A model generated the notes under the pieces. The model saw only the letters and a program-made list of their open reading frames with translations, was not told the origin of the DNA and searched no databases. Shown in pieces: positions 45,659 through 55,819 of a stretch of DNA of 64,000 bases; within the stretch, counting starts at the first letter, position 1, and each line of letters opens with the position of its first letter. This stretch comes from Rouxiella badensis (GTDB lineage Bacteria > Pseudomonadota > Gammaproteobacteria > Enterobacterales > Enterobacteriaceae). The stretch covers positions 62,001 to 126,000 of the forward strand of contig NZ_MRWE01000010.1 of the NCBI RefSeq assembly GCF_002093665.1, in the 5' to 3' direction. The position numbers were made by a program, and so were the translations under genes.

Positions 45659-45981
45659 TTAATCATCCTCAAACGCACTTTTGAAGTCAGCCGAAACCCA
45701 GTCATTGGGAAAGCCGCACAAGGTTAAAACAACCCATTGGCGGCATAGGGTGCATCAATTCACGCAGAAGCTAAACAACAAGACTTTTGCTGAAAGTTTC
45801 ACAATGAAACCATTTGCTTACAATTTCCAAATTTTGGGCCGTCATCAATGCGCTCTATCCCACAATTACAACATTCAATTAGACGTAAAGCATTATCCCT
45901 AATAAAGTTGTGACATAAAATTAACATTCCAGATAAATCTCTTTTAACAGATTAACCCACACACACCTGCGAAGACCTAAA
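45659..45981. other. Divergent region between dacD and the molybdopterin oxidoreductase gene
   Basis: The 323 bases contain promoters for two divergent genes. Apart from a small CCCA-gtca-TTGGG hairpin near 45698, I see no operator, RNA or coding signal. An open frame at 45681-45902 has no recognisable protein features. Confidence 0.5.
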
Positions 45982-48288
45982 ATGAAATTCAAATCCGAGA
46001 TAAAACCTTATACCGGCGCGGCGGGCGGTTGGGGTTCATTGGAAGCTACCACCCGTTACGTTTTCGACAGTAAAAAAGTGCTTTCCAACCTGCGTAACCT
46101 GATGCGTGTTAATAAAGGTCGTGGATTCGACTGCCCAGGCTGTGCCTGGGGCGACGATAACCACAGCACCTTCAGCTTCTGCGAAAACGGCGCCAAGGCG
46201 GTAAGCTGGGAAGCCACCCGTAAAGCGGTAGAGCCTGAGTTTTTCGCACAGCACAGCGTGGCAAAACTGCGTGAGCAAAGCGACTATTTCCTTGAATATC
46301 AAGGTCGCCTCACCCACCCGATGCGCTACAACCGCACCACCGACCGCTATGAGCCTATTTCGTGGGATGCCGCCTTCTCCCTGATTGCCAGCCACCTTAA
46401 GGGGCTCGAGGATCCTAATCAGGCTGATTTCTACACCTCCGGTCGCGCCAGCAACGAAGCTTCTTACCTGTATCAGGTATTTGGTCGTATGTTCGGCACC
46501 AACAACTTCCCTGACTGCTCCAATATGTGTCACGAAGCAAGCGGTGTCGGCCTCAAGCAGAGCATCGGCGTCGGTAAAGGCACGATTCGTCTGGACGATT
46601 TCGACAAGGCGGATGCGATTTTCGTTTTCGGCCAGAACCCGGGCACCAACCATCCACGTATGCTGCACAGCCTGCGTCACGCCGCCGATCGCGGTGCCAA
46701 GGTCGTGAGTTTTAACACTCTGCGCGAGCGCGGGCTGGAACGTTTTGCCGATCCGCAGAAACCGCTCGAAGTCGTGACCCCCAAAGCGGGCCGCATCAGC
46801 TCTGCCTATTACCAGCCGAATCTCGGCGGTGACATGGCCGCGATTCGCGGTATGGTCAAGGTATTGCTACAAGAACACCGCCAGCGTATTGCCTCCGGCG
46901 AAGCTTCATTATTTGACGAAGACTTCATCGAGAAAAACTGCCACGGCGTGGATGAATACCTGGATATCGTCGATCAGACTACCTGGGAGCAAATTACCCA
47001 CCAGTCTGGCCTGACAGAGTTCGAGATCCGCGAAGCCGCCAACATCTATATGAAGGCTGAACGGGTGATTTGTACCTGGGCGATGGGTGTTACACAGCAC
47101 AAACACTCCGTGCCGACGGTGCGCGAAATCACCAACCTACAGTTGCTGTTCGGCCAGCTGGGCAAACCGGGCGCTGGCCTGTGTCCGGTTCGTGGTCACA
47201 GTAACGTGCAGGGCAACCGCACCATGGGCATTGACGAGAAAGCGCCAAAACCGCTGCTCGACAGCCTTGAGCGTCATTTCAAATTTACCCCACCGCGTGA
47301 GCCTGGCCACAACACCGTTGAGGCACTCGAGGCGATGCTGCGCGGCGAAGTCAAAGTGCTTATCGCGCTGGGTGGCAATCTGGCCGCTGCGGCGCCGGAT
47401 ACGCCACGCACCGAGCAGGCGCTGAGCAACTGTGATTTAACGGTTCAGATAAGCACAAAGCTGAACCGAAGCCACCTGACACCTGGCCGCGAAGCACTGA
47501 TTCTCCCCACTCTGGGGCGCACAGAGCTGGACATGCAGGCCACCGGTTCACAGTTTATCACCGTTGAGGACTCGTTCAGCATGGTCCACGCTTCTGAAGG
47601 CGTCGGCGTGCCGTTGTCGAGCGAACAGCGCTCTGAAACCGCGATTGTCTGTGGTATCGCCGACGCGGTGCTCGGTAAACGTTATCTGGACTGGATGGCG
47701 CTCGCGGATGATTACAACCTGATCCGTGACCACATCGAAGCGACTATCCCAGGCTTTAAGGACTTCAACAAACGCTGCGACATCAAGGGGGGATTCTACC
47801 TGGGTAACGCTGCCGCAGAATTGACCTTCAATACCCCAACCGGGAAGGCCAACTTCAGCGCCGCACCGCTGCCGGAGCGCGTGATCCCGATGGAAAATGA
47901 CGACGCGCCGTTTACGTTGCAAACGCTGCGTTCGCACGACCAGTACAACACCACTATTTACGGCCTCGATGACCGTTATCGCGGCGTTTATGGTCAGCGC
48001 GAAGTGTTGTTCATCCACCCTCAGGACCTGGCTGACTTAGGCCTGGAAGACGGTGAGCTGGTTGAAATTGAAACGCTGTGGAATGACGGCATTGAGAGAA
48101 AGGTAAGCGGTTTCAAGCTGGTCAGCTACGACATCCCACGCGGGAATCTGGCGGCCTATTACCCTGAAACCAATCCGCTGGTGCCGCTGTCGAGCTTCGG
48201 CGATCAGACTCATACCCCAACCTCTAAATCGATTCCTGTGGCTATCCGTCGCTGTGAGGCGGTGGCCGATACGCGTCGTATTGCCTGA
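45982..48288 (+). CDS. FdhF/YdeP-family molybdopterin oxidoreductase
   Basis: The 768-residue protein is homologous along its length to E. coli YdeP and the CbbBc group: FDCPGCAW near residue 50, a molybdopterin-guanine-dinucleotide core (GQNPGTNHPRML, WAMGVTQHKHSV, RGHSNVQGNRTMGI) and the C-terminal cap (TLRSHDQYNTTIYGLDDRYRG). Cys51, Cys54 and Cys67 probably hold an N-terminal cluster. Cys183 (CSNMCHEAS) aligns with the selenocysteine/cysteine site of formate dehydrogenase. The reaction is not established; E. coli YdeP is linked to acid resistance. No partner subunit is adjacent, so it may act alone or with a distant redox partner. Cytoplasmic; no Tat signal. Confidence 0.88.
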   Translation: MKFKSEIKPYTGAAGGWGSLEATTRYVFDSKKVLSNLRNLMRVNKGRGFDCPGCAWGDDNHSTFSFCENGAKAVSWEATRKAVEPEFFAQHSVAKLREQSDYFLEYQGRLTHPMRYNRTTDRYEPISWDAAFSLIASHLKGLEDPNQADFYTSGRASNEASYLYQVFGRMFGTNNFPDCSNMCHEASGVGLKQSIGVGKGTIRLDDFDKADAIFVFGQNPGTNHPRMLHSLRHAADRGAKVVSFNTLRERGLERFADPQKPLEVVTPKAGRISSAYYQPNLGGDMAAIRGMVKVLLQEHRQRIASGEASLFDEDFIEKNCHGVDEYLDIVDQTTWEQITHQSGLTEFEIREAANIYMKAERVICTWAMGVTQHKHSVPTVREITNLQLLFGQLGKPGAGLCPVRGHSNVQGNRTMGIDEKAPKPLLDSLERHFKFTPPREPGHNTVEALEAMLRGEVKVLIALGGNLAAAAPDTPRTEQALSNCDLTVQISTKLNRSHLTPGREALILPTLGRTELDMQATGSQFITVEDSFSMVHASEGVGVPLSSEQRSETAIVCGIADAVLGKRYLDWMALADDYNLIRDHIEATIPGFKDFNKRCDIKGGFYLGNAAAELTFNTPTGKANFSAAPLPERVIPMENDDAPFTLQTLRSHDQYNTTIYGLDDRYRGVYGQREVLFIHPQDLADLGLEDGELVEIETLWNDGIERKVSGFKLVSYDIPRGNLAAYYPETNPLVPLSSFGDQTHTPTSKSIPVAIRRCEAVADTRRIA

Positions 48289-48298
48289 TTGACTGTTT

Positions 48299-48325
48299 GG
48301 CAGGGTGCATTTCTTGCGCCCTGCC
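48299..48325. terminator. Hairpin between the oxidoreductase gene and the giant gene
   Basis: GGCAGGGTGC pairs with GCGCCCTGCC (10 pairs, one G-T) around a 7-base loop between two convergent genes. It is followed by TTCCC. Confidence 0.65.
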
Positions 48326-48338
48326 TTCCCATTAATGG

Positions 48339-51300
48339 CTACGGCCAGGCGATAAGATTTCCAAAACGCACATCGCGATACACGTCCAACTCATTGCGCG
48401 CCTCTGCGGGCCAGTCGACCGGATAACCGATGATCGCGTTGTCGGTTTTATCGTCCAGCGCTGCCAGCAGCGTTTTACGCTGGCTGCCGTAGGCATCAAT
48501 CATCAACACCTCGGCCGCTTGGGTGAGGGTCTCCTCGACGCCATAACGCTGCGCAATGCGGCGAATAAATTCATCCGTCTGCGCCAGATACACCGCGTCA
48601 CGCCGGTAAATAGCGTAATACAGTTCAATGTTTTGCCGTTCTTCTCCCTGTAATGCCGTGTTTGCCCGACAATAACCGGCAATCTCTCTGCGCAGCATCT
48701 TATTACCGCGCAGCAGCGGCTGACTTTTCAGGTAGACGTGCAGCCGACCGGCCAATACCGCCATCAGGGACACGCGCTCGACCTGTCCGTTACTGGAAAA
48801 CTCGAAGGTTAAGGCTTCCCAATCCTTTCGCGCCAAACCGTAACGCAGCAGCCGACTGGTGAAAAAAAGCGCCGCCGGTAAGGTGTAGTAAGGCGTGACC
48901 GCCGACTTGACTATCCCGATACCTAAGCCAGACTGACGATTTTGCGCGATGCAGGATGCTCGCTCCCCCAGTCGCTGTTCGGGCGTGGCGTGCAGGTATT
49001 GATGTAGCATCAGTGCCACATCCGCGGGAATATTCTCCGGCAACAGCGTAATGAAAGGCCTGGCTTTCTCCGTCGGTATGACTCTCTCACAGAGTTCGGT
49101 AAATTTGCCGCTCCATACGCGAAAAGGCTGAAAATCTATCTGCGTAATCTCAAGGTCCGCCAGCTCAACCTTTTTTCTGGTAAACAGATATTCCCGTAAC
49201 TGTGCATAGTCGGCATTAAGATACTGTTGCTCACCCAGCCGTAAATATTGCAGAGCATGAACGCGATTATATTCCCGCACATAGTCTGCCACTCTGGCAT
49301 GGCGATATTCCTCAAGCGCCTGCTGCAACTGTCGGTTTATTAATGCCGGATAACGGATAACTGCCGGGGTATTTTTGTACTTCACCAGCGCGTCGGCGAG
49401 TCGGATATATTCCTGCCTCTTGCCGGGGCCTTTTAAACAGGAGACGCAACTCACCGGGACGTCATCAAGGACATAATCGAGCCCGTACCTATAGGTTAGT
49501 AAAGCGAGAAAGTTTTCCGGCTCAAGGGAAAGCGTTTTGAAATAAAGCCTGGAGGGCAGGCTCAGGCTATTATCGGTCGACTGCGTCAGCGACATTGCCC
49601 GCATTGGCTCCCTCGGTAAAGGTAGCCCGAGGAGTAAAATGTCCATAACACTTTGATTAAATTCATATGCCAGCGCCGAAACCGAGGCATAGCGCCGGGT
49701 GTTAATTCTCTCCTCGACGGGCAACGGCACCACCCCTTGGCGAATGACCTCGCGGGTCTCCTCCTCACTGAGCGGGATGCTGCGCTCGATAAGCCGAGGC
49801 TGGTCGTGACGCCCCTCTCCGCTACTGATATTCATCGCCAACTGCATCTTGATTTTATCGATGAATTTCAATTGGAAATCGACGACGTTAGTGTCCTGAT
49901 AGCCCCCGTGTTTATCTTCGTTATACCACGCCAGAATAGAGGCTTTAATGACTTCCAGCGTCGCCACCATCAACAGCGAATACGCGAAGGCTTTAGCACC
50001 GACTTTTCGGGTTATCATACCTGGAATATTGGCCAGAAAAATGTTGGAAAGCTCTTCGACAATAGCCAAGGTTGCCTGTATTGATTGCCGCTGATGTTCT
50101 CTTCTTCTATCCACCACAATATCCAGAAATCGCCTAATGTCATCTTCAAAGGCAAGAGGCTCGCCGTCGTCAGAATATATAAGTTGAGAGTTCAGGCTGA
50201 CTCTGCCGCTAAAAGAGGAAAAGGTGCTCGCAAGGTCACCCATGCTGGCTGAGATTTCCAATGAATTAATCGGCAGAGTGAAAGAGTCTGAAGTGTGTAA
50301 GACGATAGGTCGCGCGCTGCCGAAATAATAGACCGGTTGCTCGGCCGTAGCATAGGTGGAAAATGACTCGATGCTCGAACCGTGCAGCCGGGCAATAGTA
50401 TGCATCGCCGCAGAGGTGTCTTTGGCGGTGAATATTTCGGTGGGTACTTCGCTAGAGAGAGTTATTCCACGTGCCGGAGACATAAATAACGTCCGTGAAG
50501 AAGACAGCGTGTCGGTGGCTTCGGAAAACAGATCCTGTGGCCGAAATGAGAAGAGACTTTTAACGGTTTTCGTCAGCTCGACGCCCTTCTTTGCCACCAG
50601 GGAGAGCGTGGGCGCCTCAAAGCTACACACGATATTTTTTTCAACGTTATCATAAGATGGGGAGCGGAACCCGTCGTAACATCCCCACAGCGGGATAAAC
50701 GACGCCAGAGAGATATCTCTTGCCCAGTCCTCCATACGGGTCAAAAAGGTGCTGCCAATCAGCTTGTTCTTACGGGCGCTGCTAAAGGCAATGCGGTCGA
50801 CAAAACAGGTCGCTGCCTCAGAGAAATCATCATCGACAATAAAGCTACCCAGCTCGCTGAACGAAAGATCGAGACCACCGTCAATCTGCTCAAACTCATA
50901 TCCCGTCTTCTCGAGAAAGGCGCTTTTAATATCCCCTTCCTTGAAGAACTTTTTATTATTCAGCATATCGGCGCGGGCCTCGCTTTCATTTGGCCCCAGG
51001 AAAGAGCACGAACCGGAGTCATCGATAAAAAACAGGTATTTACTGGTATTGAACTCAAAGGAAACTACGCCCCCCTGAAAAAGATTATTATTGCTCAGGC
51101 TGCGAGCAGCCCCCTTTATCCAGCAGTTGAGAATGATAATTTGAATACCGACTTTTACCTGTCCTTTTCGTGACTGATTAAACCAGTTATCGATAATAAA
51201 CCTCAGCGTTAATTCAACCGACGAAATCAGTGAGTCACGAATAATGTTTATCCGGTCATTCTTGGCAAGCGTATTGTCGTCTTTATAAAAGGCATAAATT

Positions 51301-53462
51301 TGTTCGACCACCACGTGACTGCTCAGCTTCAGCGCCTGGGTTCGCTGCTTGTCTATCAGGTGAAATGTAGACAGTAGCTCGATAACCCGCTCGAGGTTGT
51401 TTTCACTGAGTCGCTCATGCAGCAAGTCCTGCGCCATCAGCTGGACAACAAAACTCAGCGGAGGGTGGGTCAGCATAGACCTGAACTTTTTCCTGTCGGC
51501 GGGTGTAACGGAAACGTCGGTAATGAGATAAATAAATTCATTACATCGCTCCAGCGGCTTACCCCTTTTTTCCTGCGGAAAATATTGCTCAATCAGCAGA
51601 CCCAACATCAACTTCCAGCCGCGCATTTCATGAGTGTGATAGGCCTTGTTTTTTAACAGGTGAAAGGGGAAGGCCAGGATTGCTATTATATCAGCAAGAC
51701 GTTTATCGATATAATCACTGCCGGATTTTATTTTTATAAAACGTTTTAGTTCAAAACTTAGCGCGGCATCAATATAACCAAAGCGTTTAAGTAAATAATA
51801 GAGTTCACCACCGTCCTGTTCATCGAAAATATTTTCTATTTTCAAAAGATGGAAAATATAATTTATATAACCGTTTACCGCCCACGTGCGCGATTGATTG
51901 CGCATATCCAGATTGGCGCAGGCATAAAAGCGTTGCACCGGCACGGGCATTATTTGCTCTTTATCGCTGCACAACCAGGCAACGGTAACATCGTCGAGCA
52001 TCGCTTTGACCAAATCGATGAGGGTGAAATCGGTCGAATCGGCGATAAAAAGCGGCTTATATCGCCGGGTAATATCGTCGTAAACATACTCATTAGGGAA
52101 AATACGCTCGATATTGGGCGTATTATTCTTTGCCCGATCGCTCGGGTCAGGAGGTAAAGGCACGCTATTTATTGCCCTCGGAGCCCTGTTGCCGGTGTGC
52201 CAGCGGTGAGGAACATAATCAGCCTGCGGCTGAGCGTATACCCTGCCTATGATGCTCATCCGGCGTTCAATGCGCTGGATACCACGAGTCAGGGTGGCCA
52301 TTATCGAATCAACGGTCAAAGACTGCGCGTCAAACGCGGGACGGGCTGGTGAAACGCCGGTCGCCACCGGCGCAGAGAGGTCCAAAAACCACGCTCCCGC
52401 CGTGTCCAGGGTCACGCCCAGCCTTCCGGTGGTCATTGCCAGCGCAATCTGTCGTTGCTGAGGCCATACGCGAGCATAACCCGCCACTCCTGCCGTCACA
52501 AAACCCACCGCCGAACCGTTCTCGGACGGCGCATTGACGCAGTACCCTCCCGGCGTTGCCCGATAATGTCCGCAAAAAAAGGCGCTAGACTGTGGGGCAA
52601 TCTCATAGCGCCCTATCGCCGACGGCGGCCCGTAGCAAGGAGCCATTCCGGGTAGGCGATATCCCGGCAGGGTTTCGGCATCAGGCGTCAGAGGCGCGGC
52701 CTGTTGCTGCGCGTGGCGGGTATCCTTTTGCCACCCGGTCCGGTCAGCTGTATCAGGAAACGCCAGCCGCAAAGGGTTGCAGGTCATAATATGGTAGAGC
52801 GCAGTCCCCAAACCGTTGATCAGCGCGTTGGCCTGTTTAAGCATCGGAATCAGGGCGAAAACGGCCATTTCCGGCGTGATATAGCGGCCGGTAAGGCGTG
52901 ATGAAAGGAACAGCAGCAGCGGCCTTTCACATTGCGCGGCGATTTCGTTCGCTGTTACCCCTCTTAATGCACCGGCCTGCGCAAGCGCCCTGCTAAGTTG
53001 CCTTAAAACCTGCCTGTTGAACTCAACTGGGATACCTGCCGCAGAAAGCCCTGCAAATGACAGAAAGTAGGCCATCTGTTTCGAAAACTCGCTGTCCTCT
53101 ATTTCTGGAGGCGGGAAAGGTGCGGGTTGATAAAGCGCATTAAGCAGTTGCAAATTTTCAGCTGTCCGCAGCGCGTGATCCGCTTTGACGACGTCAATAA
53201 AAGGTGCAAAACAAGGACCCTGAAGCAAAGGTTGAGAAGCGCGGCTCAGCAACGTTTCAACCATCGCGTTCAGCCTGCCGCTCAGCGGCTCAACCCGAGA
53301 CTGATAGCCGACAATAAAAGATTGGGAAAGCAGCGCCACCGGCGCGTTTCTGATACGGTCAATAAACTGTGTGAAGCCGTTGTAGGTTTTCAACAAACTC
53401 AAAACGGGAGTAGTCGGTTGACCCACGGCCTGAATCGCGTCCTTCTGAGCATCAACTGGCAT
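48339..53462 (-). CDS. Unrecognised 1707-residue protein
   Basis: I do not recognise this protein or any catalytic domain in it. The frame is uninterrupted over 5.1 kb, starts at an ATG with AGGGGGG in front, and shows ordinary coding character. There is no signal peptide at the N-terminus. One strongly hydrophobic stretch (about residues 1158-1178, AFAYSLLMVATLEVIKASIL) could span a membrane. A glycine- and cysteine-containing segment at about 275-345 looks beta-rich. The rest is mostly mixed alpha/beta, with a C-terminal third rich in arginine and leucine. The middle third (about residues 450-860) is clearly more A/T-rich than the ends, hinting at mosaic origin. Size and isolation suggest a large toxin-like or surface-acting protein, but no delivery or immunity gene is adjacent, so this is a guess. 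Confidence 0.85.
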   Translation of the reverse strand: MPVDAQKDAIQAVGQPTTPVLSLLKTYNGFTQFIDRIRNAPVALLSQSFIVGYQSRVEPLSGRLNAMVETLLSRASQPLLQGPCFAPFIDVVKADHALRTAENLQLLNALYQPAPFPPPEIEDSEFSKQMAYFLSFAGLSAAGIPVEFNRQVLRQLSRALAQAGALRGVTANEIAAQCERPLLLFLSSRLTGRYITPEMAVFALIPMLKQANALINGLGTALYHIMTCNPLRLAFPDTADRTGWQKDTRHAQQQAAPLTPDAETLPGYRLPGMAPCYGPPSAIGRYEIAPQSSAFFCGHYRATPGGYCVNAPSENGSAVGFVTAGVAGYARVWPQQRQIALAMTTGRLGVTLDTAGAWFLDLSAPVATGVSPARPAFDAQSLTVDSIMATLTRGIQRIERRMSIIGRVYAQPQADYVPHRWHTGNRAPRAINSVPLPPDPSDRAKNNTPNIERIFPNEYVYDDITRRYKPLFIADSTDFTLIDLVKAMLDDVTVAWLCSDKEQIMPVPVQRFYACANLDMRNQSRTWAVNGYINYIFHLLKIENIFDEQDGGELYYLLKRFGYIDAALSFELKRFIKIKSGSDYIDKRLADIIAILAFPFHLLKNKAYHTHEMRGWKLMLGLLIEQYFPQEKRGKPLERCNEFIYLITDVSVTPADRKKFRSMLTHPPLSFVVQLMAQDLLHERLSENNLERVIELLSTFHLIDKQRTQALKLSSHVVVEQIYAFYKDDNTLAKNDRINIIRDSLISSVELTLRFIIDNWFNQSRKGQVKVGIQIIILNCWIKGAARSLSNNNLFQGGVVSFEFNTSKYLFFIDDSGSCSFLGPNESEARADMLNNKKFFKEGDIKSAFLEKTGYEFEQIDGGLDLSFSELGSFIVDDDFSEAATCFVDRIAFSSARKNKLIGSTFLTRMEDWARDISLASFIPLWGCYDGFRSPSYDNVEKNIVCSFEAPTLSLVAKKGVELTKTVKSLFSFRPQDLFSEATDTLSSSRTLFMSPARGITLSSEVPTEIFTAKDTSAAMHTIARLHGSSIESFSTYATAEQPVYYFGSARPIVLHTSDSFTLPINSLEISASMGDLASTFSSFSGRVSLNSQLIYSDDGEPLAFEDDIRRFLDIVVDRRREHQRQSIQATLAIVEELSNIFLANIPGMITRKVGAKAFAYSLLMVATLEVIKASILAWYNEDKHGGYQDTNVVDFQLKFIDKIKMQLAMNISSGEGRHDQPRLIERSIPLSEEETREVIRQGVVPLPVEERINTRRYASVSALAYEFNQSVMDILLLGLPLPREPMRAMSLTQSTDNSLSLPSRLYFKTLSLEPENFLALLTYRYGLDYVLDDVPVSCVSCLKGPGKRQEYIRLADALVKYKNTPAVIRYPALINRQLQQALEEYRHARVADYVREYNRVHALQYLRLGEQQYLNADYAQLREYLFTRKKVELADLEITQIDFQPFRVWSGKFTELCERVIPTEKARPFITLLPENIPADVALMLHQYLHATPEQRLGERASCIAQNRQSGLGIGIVKSAVTPYYTLPAALFFTSRLLRYGLARKDWEALTFEFSSNGQVERVSLMAVLAGRLHVYLKSQPLLRGNKMLRREIAGYCRANTALQGEERQNIELYYAIYRRDAVYLAQTDEFIRRIAQRYGVEETLTQAAEVLMIDAYGSQRKTLLAALDDKTDNAIIGYPVDWPAEARNELDVYRDVRFGNLIAWP

Positions 53463-53706
53463 CGCACCCCCCTTTAATGAGAATGAAGGTTCCCGGCCAT
53501 TGTGGGGTGATTTTTAAACGAATGAAGTATTCGCTGCTATAACATTCCGCTCAACGTTTAATTATCAGCCAGCAAAATAGCCACAGACGGCTTTTCATCT
53601 GCTTTAATAACGTCAAAATAGGCAGATGCCGCTTGCCCACGATGGCCGATTCGCGTAAAACTGTCTGCCGCTAATCGAACCACTCTAACCTCATTCTCTG
53701 GACGAT

Positions 53707-55644
53707 ATGTTTCAAGATAACCCGCTGCTCGCACAGCTAAAACAGCAACTTCACTCTCAGACTCCGCGCGTTGAAGGCATCGTAAAAGGAACTGAGAAAG
53801 GCTTTGGCTTTCTTGAAGTAGACGGTCAAAAGAGCTATTTCATCCCACCTCCATACATGAAAAAAGTCATGCATGGCGACCGGGTTATTGCTTCCGTTCA
53901 AACAGAAAAAGAGCGTGAAATCGTTCAACCTGAAACGCTGGTAGAACCTTTCCTCAGCCGTTTTGTGGGCCGCGTGATCAAAAAAGACGATCGTCTTTCG
54001 ATCATGCCGGACCATCCGCTGCTGCGCGACGCCATTCCATGCCGCACCGGCCGTAACTTCAATCATGAAGTTAACGAAGGTGACTGGTGCGTGGCAGAAA
54101 TGCGCCGTCACCCGCTGAAAGAAGGCGATCGTGGCTTCCAGGCCGAACTGACCGAGTGGATAACCACCGGTGAAGACGACCTGGCCCCGTGGTGGGTTAC
54201 CCTGGCACGTCATAACCTCGAGCGCGAAGCGCCAGAATTTGATGTGACTGAACTGTTGGAACAAGGCCTGACGCGTGAAGACCTGACCGCCCTGCCGTTT
54301 GTTACCATCGACAGCGCCAGCACCAAGGACATGGACGATGCCCTCTACGTTAAAGATAACGGCGACGGCACACTACAACTGAATATCGCCATTGCGGACC
54401 CAACGGCCTACGTGACCGAGGGCAGCGACGCCGACAATCTGGCTCGCAAACGCGCGTTCACCAACTACCTGCCGGGCTTCAACATTCCAATGTTGCCGCG
54501 TGAACTGTCCGACAACCTGTGCTCACTGCTGCCAAATGAACGTCGCCCGGTGCTGGCGTGTAGCGTGACCTTGTCTGCCGACGGCGCACTGGGTGACGAT
54601 ATTCGCTTCTACGCTGCGTGGATCGAATCAAACGCCAAACTGGTTTATGACGAAGTTTCCGACTGGCTCGAAGACGTTGGCGAATGGCAGCCACAGAATG
54701 AGACCATCGCCCAGCAGATTCGTCTGTTAAAGCGCGTGTGTGACGTTCGCTCCGCATGGCGTACCGCTAACGCGCTGGTGTTTAAAGACCGTCCAGACTT
54801 CCGCTTCGTGCTGGGTGAGAAAGGCAACGTGCTGGAAATCATCGCCGAGCACCGCCGCATCGCTAACCGCATCGTTGAAGAGTGCATGATTGCTGCCAAC
54901 GTCTGTGCCGCTATTGCGCTACGCGACAACCTCGGTTTCGGCGTTTACAACGTGCACAACGGTTTCGACCCGCTGCTGGTTGAGAACGCGGTTGCCGTGC
55001 TACAGGCCAACGACGTTGAGGCAGACGGCCCAACGCTGCTGACGCTGCCTGGCTTCTGCGACCTGCGCCGCAAGCTTGATGCGATGCCAACGCAGTTCCT
55101 CGACAGCCGCATTCGTCGTTTCCAGACCTTTGCTGAAATCAGCACCGTGCCTGGTCCGCACTTCGGCCTGGGCCTTGAGGCTTACGCCACCTGGACATCG
55201 CCAATCCGTAAATACGGCGATATGGTTAACCACCGCCTGCTGAAAGCGATGATTACCCAGCAGACCGCCGAGAAGCCACAGGACGAAATGACCGTTCAAC
55301 TGGCAGAACGCCGCCGTCTGGGTCGTATGGCCGAGCGCGACGTGGGTGACTGGCTGTACGCCCGTTACCTGGAAGACAAAGTCGGAACCGACACAAAATT
55401 TAGCGCCGAGATTATCGACGTCACCCGGGGTGGCCTGCGCGTTCGCCTTCAGGACATCGGCGCCGTTGCCTTCATTCCTGCGCCATTCCTGCACGCCGTT
55501 CGCGACGAGCTGGTGTGCAGCCAGGATACCGGCACCGTGCTTATCAAAGGTGAAGTTGCCTATCGTCAGAGCGACATTATCGATGTCAACATCGCTGAAG
55601 TTCGTATGGAAAACCGCAACGTGATCGCTAAACCTGCCGCCTAA
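53707..55644 (+). CDS. rnb: Exoribonuclease II
   Basis: The 645-residue enzyme degrades single-stranded RNA processively from the 3' end. Two N-terminal cold-shock domains ([17 protein letters not shown] and a second) precede the RNB catalytic domain with [13 protein letters not shown], whose aspartates bind Mg2+. The motif [21 protein letters not shown] follows, with a C-terminal S1 domain ([26 protein letters not shown]). Length equals E. coli RNase II (644). A strong terminator follows. Confidence 0.97.
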   Translation: MFQDNPLLAQLKQQLHSQTPRVEGIVKGTEKGFGFLEVDGQKSYFIPPPYMKKVMHGDRVIASVQTEKEREIVQPETLVEPFLSRFVGRVIKKDDRLSIMPDHPLLRDAIPCRTGRNFNHEVNEGDWCVAEMRRHPLKEGDRGFQAELTEWITTGEDDLAPWWVTLARHNLEREAPEFDVTELLEQGLTREDLTALPFVTIDSASTKDMDDALYVKDNGDGTLQLNIAIADPTAYVTEGSDADNLARKRAFTNYLPGFNIPMLPRELSDNLCSLLPNERRPVLACSVTLSADGALGDDIRFYAAWIESNAKLVYDEVSDWLEDVGEWQPQNETIAQQIRLLKRVCDVRSAWRTANALVFKDRPDFRFVLGEKGNVLEIIAEHRRIANRIVEECMIAANVCAAIALRDNLGFGVYNVHNGFDPLLVENAVAVLQANDVEADGPTLLTLPGFCDLRRKLDAMPTQFLDSRIRRFQTFAEISTVPGPHFGLGLEAYATWTSPIRKYGDMVNHRLLKAMITQQTAEKPQDEMTVQLAERRRLGRMAERDVGDWLYARYLEDKVGTDTKFSAEIIDVTRGGLRVRLQDIGAVAFIPAPFLHAVRDELVCSQDTGTVLIKGEVAYRQSDIIDVNIAEVRMENRNVIAKPAA

Positions 55645-55663
55645 CGGCTTGCTGCATCACGCA

Positions 55664-55693
55664 AAAACCTGTCGGTATTTATCGGCAGGTTTT
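55664..55693 (+). terminator. Terminator after rnb
   Basis: AAAACCTGTCG pairs with CGGCAGGTTTT (one G-T pair), followed by a run of Ts. Confidence 0.9.
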
Positions 55694-55775
55694 TTTTCGC
55701 CTAATCGTTGACGATCAATGCGCAAGGATTGGCATGGGGCGCTCGGCCGGAGTAAAGTGTCAGCCAGCAATTCAA

Positions 55776-55794
55776 ACAAATGATTATCATTATC
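55776..55794. promoter_or_regulatory. Fur box upstream of the FAD monooxygenase gene
   Basis: ACAAATGATTATCATTATC matches 16 of 19 bases of the Fur consensus GATAATGATTATCATTATC. It lies 26-44 bases before the start codon of the next gene, inside its likely promoter. Iron-dependent repression is inferred. Confidence 0.85.
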
Positions 55795-55819
55795 AATTAT
55801 TATTTGTCATGACTTAGGA

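Noticed and set aside
45681-45902. 73-codon plus-strand frame upstream of the molybdopterin oxidoreductase
   Set aside because: No ribosome binding site, no conserved motif, and composition of an A/T-rich promoter region.
48339-53462. Toxin-immunity pair with the Rap1a-like gene
   Set aside because: The two genes are more than 4 kb apart with dacD and the molybdopterin oxidoreductase between them, in opposite orientations, so pairing is not supported.
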